64,000 bases of DNA from Lanius collurio (taxonomy: Eukaryota > Chordata > Aves > Passeriformes > Laniidae): NCBI GenBank assembly GCA_020086605.1, contig JACBWW010000002.1, positions 24,663,679 to 24,727,678 of the forward strand. Reading direction: 5' to 3'. A program made the position numbers and the translations under genes. The notes below the pieces were generated by a model that saw only the letters and a list, made by a program, of their open reading frames with translations, did no database searches and was not told the origin of the DNA. Within the stretch, counting starts at the first letter, position 1, and each line of letters opens with the position of its first letter. Positions 62,742 through 64,000 of this stretch are shown in pieces.

Positions 62742-64000
62742 GTAAGAACGATTTCTAAATTTAAAGCAAAAAACCCACCACTCTCTGAAAAGAGTATCAG
62801 AAACATTCCAGAGTGAAGTGTCAGGCTAAGGGTGCTGCATCAATGACTGCAAAGTGCATCTATGAGCCTAGCTAGGGTGCTAAATTACATAAATGAAAGC
62901 AGGCACTATACAACTTCTCATTGGTACCAGATGAAATCTGAATAGCAGGATCAGAGATAGCACTGTTTTATTGCCAGCAAACAAGCAAGACAGAAATGTA
63001 GGCAAACACTGAAAATAATCAGAACATAGAAGGAGATGAACTAAATATATAAGTAACTATAAGCAAGTTCCATGCTTCCTATGGTTTTGTGCAGTATATC
63101 TCTTCATAGCTGAGACCAGAAAACAGGCAAAAGGGGTTTTTATTTTTAGGCCACCATAATTTAGGCTTATAATTTACACTAATGTATAATAAGTGTGGAA
63201 ACAGGAACACTTATACTAGAAGTTGTAATATTATAAATAAAATTTTAACTACTGACTATATTCTACAGCATTTTTGTTAGTCTTGTGGAAAGCTGAAAAA
63301 GGTTAATTTTCTTGCCTTTACTAAATCTGTATTTGAAATCATCATGCTATACTGACAATGTGCTTTTCTAATTAAAAATACTTTAAAGTGATGTGAAAAA
63401 ATAAAGAATAATTCAGTACTTCTTATAAGACATATTAATAATTCAATGACACACTAATATATATTCTCTAAATGAAAAAAATCTTAAATTACATTTTCTA
63501 TATCATCATTTTTAGAAGGTGTTTACCAGAAGCCAAATACAATTCTCATGTTTTCATCCTGATGCTTCTTTTTAAGTAAAACATATCATGTAAGGATTCA
63601 CAGTGTACCATGAAAAACAGGTCTAACCTTTGTCCAGAAGACTGTACTCTCCCCTTCTGGACCAGGACCTGAAGATATTTTCCCTTTCTGCACTATGATT
63701 GAGGACCAGAATTGCAACTCCTAAGCATACTTCATGGAACATGCAATTTGGCTACTGAAATTAGTGAAATTATATCCACATTTTAAAACAAATCTACATA
63801 TGCCTTTAAACTAGATCCAAAGCTGCAGACAGTCTGAGACCATACAAGTTTTTGTATACATGAATGTATCTCACATGTACCTCATAAGGAAAATTACTTT
63901 TGAGATCTTAGGATTAAAAACTCATTAAATAAATAACATGAAAAAAGTAAAAAGAAACTGATTTTAATAAATACTTTTCTTACTATTAGATGTGCCACAG
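62742..64000. other. sequence after the TUNAR-like exon
   Basis: AT-rich sequence, presumably both an intron of the TUNAR-like transcript (plus) and of BIRC6 (minus). No further exon or repeat was recognised before the window ends. Confidence 0.5.

Noticed and set aside
62414..62758. 114-codon plus-strand ORF over the TUNAR-like exon
   Set aside because: It is in a different frame. The TUNAR-like frame matches a known family with the right length, so the longer Cys-rich frame is an overprint.

Overview
This is a window of bird nuclear genome. The evidence is several CR1 retrotransposon pieces typical of birds, an avian ERVL-type solo LTR, AT-rich CpG-poor background, and GT-AG introns. A run of 100 N at 43895-43994 marks a draft-assembly gap. 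No bacterial, plasmid, phage or CRISPR features are present.

The one large gene is the 3' end of BIRC6 (BRUCE/Apollon) on the minus strand. Nine coding exons between 42499 and 20880 join in frame and encode the last 475 residues. They cover the region before the UBC domain, the whole C-terminal E2 (UBC) domain with its catalytic cysteine, and the conserved tail. The stop codon is at 20880-20882, followed by a probable 3'UTR with three AATAAA signals. All eight introns are GT-AG and all split codons rejoin correctly. The exons upstream (the BIR domain and most of the protein) lie beyond base 64000 or in the gap.

From 42500 to 64000 I find no further BIRC6 exon, so the host intron here appears to exceed 21 kb. 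On the opposite (plus) strand inside it, at 62538-62690, is an intact 50-codon ORF. Its protein has a charged N-terminal half, then one transmembrane helix, and a C-terminus almost identical to the TUNAR/BNLN (beta-cell- and neural-cell-regulin) microprotein. It sits in what looks like an exon (62499-62741) with a good acceptor and donor. A plausible TATA-driven first exon ends at 61370. This nested, antisense TUNAR-like microprotein gene is the most interesting item in the window.

Bases 1 to about 20200 lie downstream of BIRC6 and contain no gene I can recognise. They hold a CR1 fragment, a perfect hairpin, a GC-rich patch, GT-rich low-complexity sequence, an isolated microexon-like unit and an RFX X-box-like site. 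TTC27, which follows BIRC6 in mammals, was not found here. The introns hold CR1 tails, a decayed CR1 ORF2 segment and the LTR, whose edge lies about 41 bp from a BIRC6 splice donor.
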